DNA from: Pseudomonadota bacterium
Lineage (GTDB): Bacteria > Pseudomonadota > Gammaproteobacteria > Steroidobacterales > Steroidobacteraceae
NCBI GenBank assembly: GCA_016703895.1
Contig: JADJBE010000026.1
Location: 1 to 64,000 of the forward strand
Direction: 5' to 3'
Length of the DNA stretch: 64,000 nucleotides
In this document: positions 1 through 8,703 of the stretch, one piece after another
How positions within the stretch are numbered: position 1 is the stretch's first letter
Layout: each line of letters starts with the position of its first letter
Made by a program: the position numbers and the translations under genes
The notes under the pieces: generated by a model
Databases searched by the model: none
What the model saw: the letters and a program-made list of their open reading frames with translations, nothing else
Told to the model about the DNA's origin: nothing

Positions 1-406
1 CGCCCGCAAGCCGTGCCGGCAGGAACCCCTCGAACGCAAAGCGCTCGGTCGGCAAGCCGGCAACGCTGAGCGCCGCGGTAATCGCGGAAGGCCCGGGGAC
101 CGCGACCACTGTGACACCAGCGGCGGCCGCTTGGCGGACCAGCTCAAAGCCAGGATCCGACAACAATGGCGTGCCCGCGTCGCTCACCAGCGCCACCCGC
201 GCGCCTTCGGCGAGCCGCTGCAACAACTCCGGAATGCGCTGCGTCTCATTGTGCTCATGCAACGACAGCAGCGGCCTCGACAGCCCCAATGTTGTCATTA
301 GCTGACCGGTGCGGCGGGTGTCTTCCGCCGCTACCAAATCGGCCGCCGCCAGCTCATCGCGGGCACGCGACGACAAATCACCCAGATTGCCGATCGGCGT
401 GGACAC
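1..406 (-). CDS. rsmI: 16S rRNA 2'-O-ribose methyltransferase RsmI, N-terminal part (runs off the window)
   Basis: The minus strand encodes the start of RsmI, which methylates the ribose of C1402 in 16S rRNA using SAM. Visible family motifs in order are STPIGNLGDLSSRA, AEDTRRTGQL, SLHEHNE, VSDAGTPLLSDPGF and VAVPGPSAI, the expected first half of the TP-methylase fold. The gene continues beyond position 1, so only about 135 codons are seen. No ATG precedes the first motif after an in-frame TAG near position 436; the GTG at 406 is the best start but gives an unusually short N-terminus. It is divergent from lpoA, the usual gammaproteobacterial arrangement. Confidence 0.93.
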   Translation of the reverse strand, partial: MSTPIGNLGDLSSRARDELAAADLVAAEDTRRTGQLMTTLGLSRPLLSLHEHNETQRIPELLQRLAEGARVALVSDAGTPLLSDPGFELVRQAAAAGVTVVAVPGPSAITAALSVAGLPTERFAFEGFLPARLAG

Positions 407-437
407 AACAGCGAGGCGACCAGGCGCTGCACCGCAC

Positions 438-443
438 TATAAT
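438..443 (+). promoter_or_regulatory. Perfect -10 hexamer for lpoA, overlapping a possible divergent rsmI -10
   Basis: TATAAT lies 78 nt before the lpoA start codon. No good -35 is seen 16-18 nt upstream. The opposite strand of the same few bases offers TATAGT (complement 433-438), placed to start rsmI transcription about 20 nt before its GTG. The two promoters would therefore overlap. Only the -10 match is seen directly; activity is inferred. Confidence 0.45.
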
Positions 444-521
444 TCTCCCGATTCAAATTTTCCCCGATTGAGGGGCCGCGGTCATCCGAACGTCCGCGAG
501 CAAGGGAAGGCTAGACGAGTC

Positions 522-2363
522 ATGAATGGTTTGCATCTTGCGCGCGCAGCGCTATTGATTCTTGCTTGTGTCGCGTTGGCGGCCTGTCCCAGCTTGGCGA
601 CGCGCACCGCCCCACCGTCGGTAGACCGTGCGCAGTCGTTTGCGGCCGCCGGCGAACACGCCCAAGCCGCCAGGATCTATGGGCAGCTTGCAGACGAGAC
701 GGCTGGCACGGATCGCGCCCAGTTCCTACTGCTGGCCGCCGGCGCCTGGCTAGATGCAAACCGTCCGACTGAGGCGGAACGCGCACTCGCAGCCTTACCT
801 GCCAATATGTCGTCGCAGCAGGCCAGCTACCAGCAGTTGCTGCAAAGCGCCGCGTTGTTGGCCCGTAACAAGCCCGACGAAGCATGGCAGCAACTTGAAT
901 CACTACCGGTTCCTGCTCAGGGCTTACCGGCCGTACGCTACTGGCAACAGCGACAACGGATCGCGCTCGGTACCAACCGGCCGGTGGCCGCTGCCGAGGC
1001 GCAGATCGCGCTCGAACGCCTGCTGACTGCTGCGGATCGCAGCAAGAGCCGCAACGAATTTCTCACGCTATTGCGTGATGCCAGGGCTCGGGGGGTAAGC
1101 CTCGACGCCCCGGCGCAAGCCGACCCGTTGGTACGCGGCTGGCTGGCCGCCGGCATGGCCGCGGCAGACAACGCTCGCGATCCGGCGTTGGGCGCAACCC
1201 GGATCGCCGCTTTCCGCGCACGCTTTCCGAGTCATCCAGCCTTGGAGCCGCTGGCGGGCGAAGCGACCATCGGTGAACCGCTGGCCGGCGGACTCACGTC
1301 GGCTTCACACGTCGCGCTGCTGCTACCGATCACGGGTCCGGCGGCCGGCGCCGCGGTCCGCATTCGCGAAGGCTTTTTGGCTGCCTACTACCAACTGCCC
1401 GAAACTGAGCGGCCGTTGATTCGCGTCTACGACACGAACGGCGTCACGGCTGCTGATCTCATTTCGCAAGCGCGCGCCGCGGGTGCCACGTTCATGGTAG
1501 GCCCACTGACTCGCGAAGCGGTCGCTGCCACGGCCGAGTTTCCGGCCGAGCGACCGCCCACACTCGCTCTCAATTTTCTGCCCAGCCAGCAGCCGGCACC
1601 GCGCGATTTCTATCAATTCGCACTGTCGCCCGAGGACGAGGCGCGCGCGGTCGCGAGGCGACTAGTCAGCCACGGCATGCGCCGTGGCGTCGTGCTGACG
1701 CCTAGAGGGGACTGGGGTACCAGGGTCGAGGCCGCCTTCAGCGAGGAGTTGACCGCCGCCGGTGGTCAGGTCCTGGGTGCGGCAACCTTCGACGCGGGTG
1801 CTAACGATTTTGGCGCCAGCATCAAGAATGTCATGCGGATCGACGACAGCATCGCACGCCACCGTCGCCTGCAGACCATCGTGGGTCAAAAGCTCGAATT
1901 TGAACCGCGGCGTCGACCCGACGTGCAGTTCATCTTCGCACCCAGCCCGGCTGCCACGGCCCGCATGTTGCGACCGCAACTCAAATTCTATATGGCGGGT
2001 GACATCCCCACTTACACAGTCTCCGACGCCTATGATCCGGCGCGGCTGGGTGGTGACGACGTCGACGGACTCGTGTTCCCTGACATGCCGTGGGTACTGG
2101 GCACCGGTGCGCTCACCGCCAAAGTACGCAGTGAGTTGCAAACGGCCTATGGTGACGCCGCGAGCAGCCGGGGTCGCTTGTTTGCGTTCGGATACGACGC
2201 TTTTGGCATCTATGCAGCATTGCAACGCGGTGACACGCTGAGCCTCACGGGTCTCACTGGCCGGCTCACTCTTGATAGCGAGCGGCGTGTCCGGCGCGAT
2301 CTCGACTGGGCACAGATCAAGAACGGCACCGCCCGGGTGCTGGAGAACGGCACCAGCGACTAG
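522..2363 (+). CDS. lpoA: Penicillin-binding protein activator LpoA (outer-membrane lipoprotein)
   Basis: This 613-residue lipoprotein has a type II signal peptide ending in LAAC (Cys at about residue 20), so it should be anchored in the outer membrane. The first ~220 residues are helical, TPR-like (AAGEHAQAARIYGQLAD). The rest, from about residue 255, is a periplasmic-binding-protein-like domain (HVALLLPITGPAAGAAVRIREG). In E. coli LpoA stimulates the transpeptidase PBP1A. ATG 522 is preferred over an in-frame upstream ATG at 309 because it has GGGAAGG at 504-510 and begins the signal peptide. It lies between rsmI and yraN as in most gammaproteobacteria. Confidence 0.9.
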   Translation: MNGLHLARAALLILACVALAACPSLATRTAPPSVDRAQSFAAAGEHAQAARIYGQLADETAGTDRAQFLLLAAGAWLDANRPTEAERALAALPANMSSQQASYQQLLQSAALLARNKPDEAWQQLESLPVPAQGLPAVRYWQQRQRIALGTNRPVAAAEAQIALERLLTAADRSKSRNEFLTLLRDARARGVSLDAPAQADPLVRGWLAAGMAAADNARDPALGATRIAAFRARFPSHPALEPLAGEATIGEPLAGGLTSASHVALLLPITGPAAGAAVRIREGFLAAYYQLPETERPLIRVYDTNGVTAADLISQARAAGATFMVGPLTREAVAATAEFPAERPPTLALNFLPSQQPAPRDFYQFALSPEDEARAVARRLVSHGMRRGVVLTPRGDWGTRVEAAFSEELTAAGGQVLGAATFDAGANDFGASIKNVMRIDDSIARHRRLQTIVGQKLEFEPRRRPDVQFIFAPSPAATARMLRPQLKFYMAGDIPTYTVSDAYDPARLGGDDVDGLVFPDMPWVLGTGALTAKVRSELQTAYGDAASSRGRLFAFGYDAFGIYAALQRGDTLSLTGLTGRLTLDSERRVRRDLDWAQIKNGTARVLENGTSD

Positions 2364-2372
2364 CGGAGGGTC

Positions 2373-2768
2373 ATGACCAAGCTCGCCCCGGCAGACCGCG
2401 CGCAACCCACCCAAGCGAGCAATTATCGGCAGGCCATCGGCCAGCGAGCCGAGGACCGTGCGGCGGCGTTTCTGGAGTCAAATGGCTGGCAGGTGGTGTT
2501 GCGCAACTTCCGACGTCGCGGCGGGGAACTCGACATCGTGGCGTCGCAGGACGGTGAATTGGTCGTCGCGGAGGTCCGGACGCGCAACCGGGAAGACTTC
2601 GGCGGCGCCGCAGCCAGCGTCGATCGGGCCAAGCAGGCGCGTATTGCCCGCACCACAGCGCTACTGTTGCAAAGTCGCCCAGCGCTGGCTCGCTACCGGG
2701 TTCGTTTCGACGTGCTGGTCGTCCGTGACGGCTCGATCGAGTGGATCAAGCACGCGTTCACAGCCTGA
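2373..2768 (+). CDS. yraN: YraN family (UPF0102) endonuclease-like protein
   Basis: This 131-residue protein has the small nuclease-like core of UPF0102: GQRAEDRAAAFLESNGW, then RRRGGELDIV and VVAEVRTR. These match the GExDxV...FVEVKxR pattern of the restriction-endonuclease-like fold, with Glu-Asp-Glu as likely metal ligands. The cellular role of the family is not established. A strong GGAGGG lies just before the ATG, 10 nt after the lpoA stop, so it should be cotranscribed with lpoA. Confidence 0.9.
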   Translation: MTKLAPADRAQPTQASNYRQAIGQRAEDRAAAFLESNGWQVVLRNFRRRGGELDIVASQDGELVVAEVRTRNREDFGGAAASVDRAKQARIARTTALLLQSRPALARYRVRFDVLVVRDGSIEWIKHAFTA

Positions 2769-2789
2769 TGGGCGTCATTGCGATAATCT

Positions 2790-3575
2790 GTGCGGGTGTG
2801 GCGTTGGCTCAGGATCGCGATTCTACTGGTAGCGTTGGTGGTAGTGGCCACGGGAGCCTTGCTGGACCGCTGGATCACAGCAGACTGGGACCGCACGCTG
2901 ATCGTTGGCGTCTTTCCGATTCCCGCTGACGATCTGCCCACGACCCAGAACTACGTCAGCGGACTAACGAAAGCACAGTTTGCAAGCATCGAGCAGTTTT
3001 TCCAGCGCGAGGCCAAGTTCTTCGGCCTGTCACACGATCGACCGATACGGATCGAGCTGTATCCTGCACAGATCGAACCACCCCCCGCCCTGCCGCCGCG
3101 CGCCGGCATGGTCACCACGATGTGGTGGAGCCTGCGATTGCGTTGGTACACATGGCGCGCGGCCAGCGGCAAAGCTGCGCAAATCCGCATCTTTGCGCTG
3201 TTTCACGACCCGGTGCGAACGCCGTCCGTGCCACATTCGCTTGGGTTGCAAAAAGGACTGATCGGCGTGGTCTATGCATTCGCAGACCCGCAGATGGCTG
3301 GCGCTAACAACATCGTCATCGCCCACGAACTAATGCACACGCTCGGCGCCAGCGACAAATATGCGCCGGCCACGAACCTGCCGCAATTCCCCGGCGGTTA
3401 TGGCGATCCCGAGGCCCAGCCACGCTATCCGCAGCGCGATGCCGAGATCATGGCGGGGCGTCGCGCGATCTCGGCGACCGAAGCGCAAATGCCGCCCGAT
3501 CTAGACGCAGTGGTGGTCGGTGAGCAGACGGCCAGAGAGATCGGCTGGACGCAGCCGAGCAGCAACAGTCAGTAG
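2790..3575 (+). CDS. Membrane-anchored putative zinc metallopeptidase (HELMH motif)
   Basis: This 261-residue protein starts with GTG at 2790 and has one N-terminal membrane segment (about residues 7-24), so the rest is probably periplasmic. Near residue 175 it carries IVIAHELMHTLGASDKY, a zinc-binding HExxH helix followed by a G and D that may supply the third ligand. A later conserved-looking stretch is AEIMAGRRAISATE. I do not recognise a named family. It follows yraN by 21 nt and converges on sspB, whose gene ends 8 nt away. Peptidase activity is inferred from the motif only. Confidence 0.7.
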   Translation: MRVWRWLRIAILLVALVVVATGALLDRWITADWDRTLIVGVFPIPADDLPTTQNYVSGLTKAQFASIEQFFQREAKFFGLSHDRPIRIELYPAQIEPPPALPPRAGMVTTMWWSLRLRWYTWRAASGKAAQIRIFALFHDPVRTPSVPHSLGLQKGLIGVVYAFADPQMAGANNIVIAHELMHTLGASDKYAPATNLPQFPGGYGDPEAQPRYPQRDAEIMAGRRAISATEAQMPPDLDAVVVGEQTAREIGWTQPSSNSQ

Positions 3576-3583
3576 CGTGCCAG

Positions 3584-3982
3584 CTACTTGACGATCTTCA
3601 GCTGCGGTCGCTTGCCCGTGTCGTCGGGCGACTTGTTCGGCGGCTCGGGCACGAGGTCCTGCTCCGAGAACACCATGCCTTCGCCGGTCTCGCGGGCGTA
3701 GATGCCTAACACTGCCGCAATGGGCACGCTGACGTGATGCACCACTCCTGCAAAACGCGCGTCGAACTCCAGCGTTGTATTGCCTAACAGTAGATGCTGT
3801 GTGGCGGTGGTCGAGAGGTTCAACACCACCTTGCCATCCTTGACGTAGGCACGTGGAACCTCGACACCGGGGTACTCGGAGTCGACGATCAAATGCGGCG
3901 TCTCGCCGTTGTCCGCCATCCAGTCGTGCATGGCCCGCAGCAAATACGGCCGCTTGGAGGTACGCGCAGGAGTATCCGTCAT
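3584..3982 (-). CDS. sspB: ClpXP protease specificity-enhancing factor SspB
   Basis: This 132-residue protein matches SspB: an N-terminal KRPYLLRAMHDWMADNGETPH, the Sm-like substrate-binding core (VLNLSTTATQHLLLGN, then FAGVVHHVSVPIAAVLGIYA), a flexible linker, and a C-terminal QLKIVK that is the ClpX-docking tail. SspB dimers tether ssrA-tagged proteins to ClpXP. It follows sspA on the same strand with a 27-nt gap, the conserved sspA-sspB order after the cytochrome bc1 operon. Confidence 0.95.
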   Translation of the reverse strand: MTDTPARTSKRPYLLRAMHDWMADNGETPHLIVDSEYPGVEVPRAYVKDGKVVLNLSTTATQHLLLGNTTLEFDARFAGVVHHVSVPIAAVLGIYARETGEGMVFSEQDLVPEPPNKSPDDTGKRPQLKIVK

Positions 3983-4009
3983 ATCGCAGTTGCTCGACTG
4001 TTGCTCGAC

Positions 4010-4631
4010 TCAGTCGAGCCGCATTTCCCGCTCGGCCTCGGAGAGAGACTGCCGAAAGGCAGGACGGGTGAAGATCGACTGCGCGTACTTGATGATGGGT
4101 TCTGACTCTTTTGGCAGGTCGATTTCGTAGTACGGCAGCCGCCAGAGAATCGGCGCAATGGTGGCGTCCACCAGCGAAAACTCATCCGCTAGAAAGAACG
4201 GCTTCTGTCGAAACAGCTCGGCACTCGAAAGCACCGCATCGCGCAGCAACTTGCGAGGCTCGGCCGCTGCTTTGCGGGTCGGCTGCTGCTCGATGGCATG
4301 GGCGAGCGCATACCAATCACGCTCGAGTTGAAACAGCGCCAGCCGAAACCGCGCCCGCGACACCGGGTCGATCGGCATCAAGGGTGGGTGCGGGAACCGC
4401 TCGTCGAGGTACTCGATGATGACCCGTGAGTCATACAAGACCAGATCCCGGTCGACCAAGGTGGGGGTCGTGTTGTAGATTCAGATCGAGCAGGTCCTCA
4501 GGCAGTTTGCCTGGCTCGACCTGCACGATCTCGATCTCGATCTGCTTCTCAGCGATCACTATCCGGGTGCGGTGGCTCCACGGATCAAACGGCTGTGAAA
4601 ACAGAACCATAGCGGCGCGGCGGCTCGACAA
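4010..4631 (-). pseudogene. sspA: Stringent starvation protein A, interrupted by a frameshift
   Basis: Two overlapping frames together make a complete SspA, a glutathione-transferase-fold protein that binds RNA polymerase. The first frame gives MVLFSQPFDPWSHRTRIVIAEK to ...DLLDLN; the second resumes at NTTPTLVDRDLVLYDSR and EYLDERFPHPPLMP and runs to the end. The break is at about 4474-4478, where AAT CTAC AAC stands in place of an expected Asn-Pro-Tyr-Asn, as if two C residues were lost. If repaired, the product is about 207 residues, the normal length. The start is taken as TTG 4631, 6 nt after AGGAG; ATG 4610 is the alternative. It may be a sequencing error rather than a true pseudogene. 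Confidence 0.85.
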
Positions 4632-4685
4632 AAGCAACTCCTAGTGGCGCTCAGTGCTGGAGGACGTGCCCGCCCCGCGTGGGCT

Positions 4686-5456
4686 CTAACGAACGTCGCG
4701 CCAGTACTCGCGTTTCAAAAAATAGGCCAATGATGTAAAGACCAACAGAAACAGCACGACCCAAACACCGAGCTTCTGCCGGGTAACTTGTGCCGGCTCG
4801 CCAGCATATTGCAGGAAGTTGATGAGGTCGCCGACGAACAGATCGTACTCCGCTTCGGACAGTGTACCCGGCACATCCAGCTGGAATTTCTCCCAAGCCT
4901 TGACCGTTACGGGCTTGCCACCTTCGCCACGGTGCTCTTCGTTGCGAAACACCGCGGTCTGAAGGCCCTGCAGTGACGCCAGCACGTGCGGCATCGCCGT
5001 GCCCTCGAGCGCAAGATTGTTGACCCCACTGGGCGTGCTTGGATCGACGTAAAACGTCTTCATGAACCGGTATACATGGTCGGCGCCCTTGGAGCGCGTA
5101 ATTAGCGACAAATCAGGCGGCGCTATACCAAACCAAGTGGCGGCGTCGGCCGCGGGCATCGACGTGGTCATGTAGTCGGACGCCTTGGCGCCCGGCGGCA
5201 ACAGGAATTGCTCGAGCTGCTCCGTCGAGATATCGAGGTCTTTGGCCAGCCGTGAGTAACGCAGGTACTTGACCGAATGGCAGCCACTGCAATACGCAAC
5301 GAAATTCCGGGCCCCACGCTGGCGAGATGCCAGATTGTTGATCTCGACCTCGGCCTGCCAATGCTGCCACTCGCCGGGGATACCGACGGCAGCAAAGCTT
5401 GCCAGCCCATGGGTTGCGGCCAACGCTGCCGCCAGCAAAACGATCTTAGTGCGCAT
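4686..5456 (-). CDS. petC: Cytochrome c1 of the ubiquinol-cytochrome c reductase
   Basis: This 256-residue protein carries an N-terminal signal peptide, a heme-c site CSGCH (Cys56, Cys59, His60), a region GTAMPHVL that likely holds the axial Met, and a C-terminal membrane anchor (LGVWVVLFLLVFTSLAYFL followed by KREYW). It passes electrons from the Rieske protein to soluble cytochrome c. ATG 5456 is chosen because it starts the signal peptide; the long upstream in-frame extension is the petB gene read in another frame. It overlaps the end of petB by 11 nt, which suggests translational coupling. Confidence 0.95.
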   Translation of the reverse strand: MRTKIVLLAAALAATHGLASFAAVGIPGEWQHWQAEVEINNLASRQRGARNFVAYCSGCHSVKYLRYSRLAKDLDISTEQLEQFLLPPGAKASDYMTTSMPAADAATWFGIAPPDLSLITRSKGADHVYRFMKTFYVDPSTPSGVNNLALEGTAMPHVLASLQGLQTAVFRNEEHRGEGGKPVTVKAWEKFQLDVPGTLSEAEYDLFVGDLINFLQYAGEPAQVTRQKLGVWVVLFLLVFTSLAYFLKREYWRDVR

Positions 5457-6699
5457 GGTAGGTGACTCGCTCCGGAACCGGGCCGTTCCCATCGGCCTTC
5501 GAAATGAATGGCAACAACAGGAAGTACGCGAAACAGAGCGCGGTAAATATGCGCGCCAGCAACACGTAAATGCCCTCCGCTGGCTGCAGGCCGAGGTACG
5601 ACAGCACGATGAAGGTGATAAAGAACATACCCAGATGCGCCTTGGAGACCATGCCCCGATACCGCATCGAGTTGTTCTTGGCACGATCCAGCCACGGCAT
5701 GAAGAAGAACGCCACCACAGCGAGCGCCATCAATAACGCACCGAACTGTTGATCCGGCACGGCGCGCAGAATCGCGTAGAAGGCTGTGAAGTACCACACC
5801 GGCGCAATGTGCAACGGCGTCGACAACGCATTCGCTGGCTCAAAGTTGGGCGGCTCGAGGAACAGCCCACCCAGAGTCGGCACGAAGAACACAACGATCG
5901 CGAACAACGTGAGGAATACGCCGACGCCAACGATATCCTTGACCGTGTAGTACGGGTGGAACGGAATACCATCGACCGGAATGCCATTCTTGTCCTTGTT
6001 CTTCTTGATCTCGATGCCGTCCGGGTTGTTCGATCCGGTGGTATGCAGCGCCGCGAGATGCAGGACGATCAGCATGGCGAGCGCGAATGGAATCGCAATC
6101 ACGTGGAACGAGAAAAAGCGGTTGAGCGTCGCGTCGGCGATGCCGAAATCACCACGAATCCACTCCACCAAGCCCGGCCCGACGACCGGAATCGTACCGA
6201 ACAGATTGACGATCACCTGCGCGCCCCAGAACGACATATTGCCCCAAGGCAATACGTAGCCCATGAAGGCTTCGGCCATCAGCGCGACGTAAATCAGCAT
6301 GCCGATCAGCCATAACAACTCGCGTGGTCGCTTGTACGAGCCATACAGGAACGCGCGTGTCATATGCAAGTACACCATGATGAAGAACGCCGATGCGCCC
6401 GTGGAGTGCATGTACCGGATGAGCCAGCCGTACTCCACTTCACGCATGATGTACTCAACCGAGTCGAACGCCGCCAACTCGCTTGGCTTGTAGTGCATCG
6501 TGAGAAAGATACCGGTGAAAATCTGCAGCACGAACACGACCAGCGCGAGCGAGCCGAAGTAGTACCAGAAGTTGAAGTTCTTTGGCGCGTAGTACCCCGT
6601 GAGATGGTCACGGACGAAGTCGCTGACCGGCAGCCGTTCATCAATCCAGCCCATGAGGCCCTTCGCCTTGGGCTTTGCAGGGTCAACTACCGTAGCCAT
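5446..6699 (-). CDS. petB: Cytochrome b of the bc1 complex
   Basis: This 417-residue protein has eight or so hydrophobic helices and the diagnostic motifs of cytochrome b: GSLALVVFVLQIFTGIFL, YMHSTGASAFF, the heme-ligand helices with HMTRAFLYGSYK and FFSFHVIAIPF, and LHTTGSNNP. The quinol-oxidation-site tetrapeptide reads PVWY (IAPVWYFTAFYAILR) instead of the more usual PEWY. ATG 6699 overlaps the petA stop as TAATG. It is the core quinol oxidase subunit in the inner membrane, encoded between petA and petC. Confidence 0.96.
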   Translation of the reverse strand: MATVVDPAKPKAKGLMGWIDERLPVSDFVRDHLTGYYAPKNFNFWYYFGSLALVVFVLQIFTGIFLTMHYKPSELAAFDSVEYIMREVEYGWLIRYMHSTGASAFFIMVYLHMTRAFLYGSYKRPRELLWLIGMLIYVALMAEAFMGYVLPWGNMSFWGAQVIVNLFGTIPVVGPGLVEWIRGDFGIADATLNRFFSFHVIAIPFALAMLIVLHLAALHTTGSNNPDGIEIKKNKDKNGIPVDGIPFHPYYTVKDIVGVGVFLTLFAIVVFFVPTLGGLFLEPPNFEPANALSTPLHIAPVWYFTAFYAILRAVPDQQFGALLMALAVVAFFFMPWLDRAKNNSMRYRGMVSKAHLGMFFITFIVLSYLGLQPAEGIYVLLARIFTALCFAYFLLLPFISKADGNGPVPERVTYHAH

Positions 6700-7337
6700 T
6701 ACGCAACCCCTTTCGCCGCGCCAGCATCGTCCGTTCCAATCACCAAAGTGTTGTCGTCCTCGAACGAGTACGGCGGAACGACCAAATTGACCGACGCTGG
6801 CGAGCCCTTGAAAACGCGGCCAGACATGTCGAACTTGGAGCCATGGCACACGCAGAAGAAACCACCCGGCCAGTCAGCACCAAGCTGCGGATCTGCCGCG
6901 GCGAAATGCTGCTTCGGCAGACAACCCAAGTGCGTACAGATGCCGACTAACACCAGCAGGTCGTCGCGCCGCGACCGGTTGACGTTACCCGCATACTCAG
7001 GCTGCACCGAGTCGGTCGACGTCGGGTCTTTGAGCTCCGCGTCGTGTTTCGGCAGCATTGCCAGCATCTCCGGCGTTCGCCGCACGATGTAGATCGGCTG
7101 CTTGCGCCAGTTGGCCGTTATCATCTGGCCAGCTTCCATTTTTGACACGTCAACGACCGCCGGAGCGCCAGCCGCACGGGCACGCTCCGAGGGCTTCCAG
7201 GAAGCCAAGAAGGGTGTGAGCATGAAGCCCACGCCGACTGCACCAACGGCACTCGTTGCAACGGTCAGATACTTGCGCCTGGTAAGGTCTATTTCAGGTT
7301 CCTCGCCGACAGGCGGATGCGCCGCATACTCGCTCAT
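6699..7337 (-). CDS. petA: Rieske iron-sulfur subunit of the bc1 complex
   Basis: This 212-residue protein has a twin-arginine start (LTRRKYLTVATSAVG) whose hydrophobic stretch remains as the membrane anchor, then the 2Fe-2S cluster-binding boxes CTHLGC and CVCHGSKFD near residues 135-165. It takes one electron from ubiquinol and shuttles it to cytochrome c1. It is the first gene of petA-petB-petC-sspA-sspB; the upstream 150 nt hold its promoter and face the degS gene. Confidence 0.96.
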   Translation of the reverse strand: MSEYAAHPPVGEEPEIDLTRRKYLTVATSAVGAVGVGFMLTPFLASWKPSERARAAGAPAVVDVSKMEAGQMITANWRKQPIYIVRRTPEMLAMLPKHDAELKDPTSTDSVQPEYAGNVNRSRRDDLLVLVGICTHLGCLPKQHFAAADPQLGADWPGGFFCVCHGSKFDMSGRVFKGSPASVNLVVPPYSFEDDNTLVIGTDDAGAAKGVA

Positions 7338-7419
7338 TCGATAACCTCTGGTACAACATCACTGAGCCCGTACTCGCTCGAGCGGCACGAGGGCGCTGCG
7401 ACTTCACGGGAAGCGATAC

Positions 7420-7425
7420 ATTATA
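7420..7425 (-). promoter_or_regulatory. Perfect -10 hexamer for the petABC-sspAB operon
   Basis: Read on the minus strand the bases are TATAAT, 82 nt upstream of the petA ATG, in the only intergenic space before the operon. No convincing -35 lies at 16-18 nt spacing, so an activator or an extended element may be involved. Function is inferred from position and the consensus match. Confidence 0.4.
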
Positions 7426-7488
7426 CATGAAGCCTTTGCTGCCCATTTGTCCTCGCCAACCTAAACCATCCCACGGAGCCGCTCGGCA

Positions 7489-8691
7489 ATGACTCGCTCA
7501 TCAGTCGCCAAGACACTGCTGTTCATCGCTGGCTCCATCGTGGTTGGCCTCGCCGCGGCTTTCTTGCTGGTCGCTTGGCGGCCGGAGCTGCTGACACGCC
7601 AGGTTGCAGCGCCCGACCAAGCCGGCGCAAAGCCAGCCGAATCCAGCCAACCGGCAGCGGTGAACCCTGCCCCAGCCGGCGGCCCCGAGGCGACGAGCCC
7701 CAGACTGGCTGCTGGCCCTGTGTCCTATGCAGACGCCGTCGAGCGAGCCTCGCCAGCCGTCGTAAACATTTACACCGCCCGCATCGTCACCGAACGGGTA
7801 AGGCCCAATCCGATCGAAGAGCTGTTTGGCGATGCGACGCCTCGCTACCGACAACGCGTGGAACGCAGCCTTGGCTCGGGTGTGATCCTGGACCCGGCAG
7901 GCAACATCGTGACCAACCATCACGTGATCGCCACCGCAGATGCCGTGCGCGTCCAGCTTGCCGATGGCCGGGCGGCGGATGCAGCCGTGGTGGGGCGCGA
8001 TCCGGATACCGACCTCGCCGTACTCAAGATCGACTTGCCTACTCTGCCCGTGATGCCGGTCGGGCAGTCCAACCGGCTGCGCGTCGGCGACGTTGTGTTG
8101 ACCATTGGCAACCCGGTCGGCCTGTCGCAAACCGTCACGCAAGGGATCGTCAGTGCCACCGGGCGCGGGCAGTTAGGCGTGGCGACGTTCGAGAATTTCA
8201 TCCAGACCGACGCGCCGATCAACGCCGGCAATTCCGGCGGCGCACTGATCAATACCAGCGGCGAGTTGGTCGGCATCAACACGGCCGTGCTCGCCAAAAA
8301 TCTCGGCGTCGAAGGCATCGGCTTCGCAATTCCAGCCAACCTGATGCGCAGCGTCGTGACCGAGTTGCTAAAGAACGGCCGCGTGATTCGCGGCTGGATC
8401 GGCGTCATCCCGCAGGACATTGACGCGCGCGACGCGCAACAGCTTGGTCTGGCTCAAGGCGGCGTCGTGATCGCCAATCTGTATACGACGAGCCCCGCCG
8501 CCAGCGCCGGCATGCGCCCTGGTGACCTGCTGCTGGCAATCGATGGACGCGATGTCCTGAATGCGCAAGATGTGCTCGCGCGGGTGGCGGACGCGCTGCC
8601 GGGTAAGGCGATCGAGATTCGGGTGTTGCGGGGCAAACAGGAGTTCACCGTGAAACTGACGTCTATTGAGAAGCCAAGAACGCAGACGTAG
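7489..8691 (+). CDS. degS: DegS/AlgW-type periplasmic serine protease with one PDZ domain
   Basis: This 400-residue protein has an N-terminal membrane anchor (residues ~8-29), a proline/alanine-rich linker, a trypsin-like domain with triad His145 (NHHVIA), Asp175 (DTDLAVLK) and Ser249 (NAGNSGGAL), and a single PDZ domain from about residue 300. One PDZ plus an anchor fits DegS/AlgW, which cleaves the RseA/MucA anti-sigma factor, rather than the two-PDZ DegP. It is divergent from petA. The structured repeat copy A begins 12 nt after its stop. Confidence 0.88.
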   Translation: MTRSSVAKTLLFIAGSIVVGLAAAFLLVAWRPELLTRQVAAPDQAGAKPAESSQPAAVNPAPAGGPEATSPRLAAGPVSYADAVERASPAVVNIYTARIVTERVRPNPIEELFGDATPRYRQRVERSLGSGVILDPAGNIVTNHHVIATADAVRVQLADGRAADAAVVGRDPDTDLAVLKIDLPTLPVMPVGQSNRLRVGDVVLTIGNPVGLSQTVTQGIVSATGRGQLGVATFENFIQTDAPINAGNSGGALINTSGELVGINTAVLAKNLGVEGIGFAIPANLMRSVVTELLKNGRVIRGWIGVIPQDIDARDAQQLGLAQGGVVIANLYTTSPAASAGMRPGDLLLAIDGRDVLNAQDVLARVADALPGKAIEIRVLRGKQEFTVKLTSIEKPRTQT

Positions 8692-8703
8692 TTGCGAGAT
8701 GTG

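Noticed and set aside
1662..2414. Long open frames antisense to lpoA, petB/petA, ahcY and the nitrilase gene
   Set aside because: In GC-rich coding DNA the antisense frame is often open; none has a ribosome binding site or recognisable domain.
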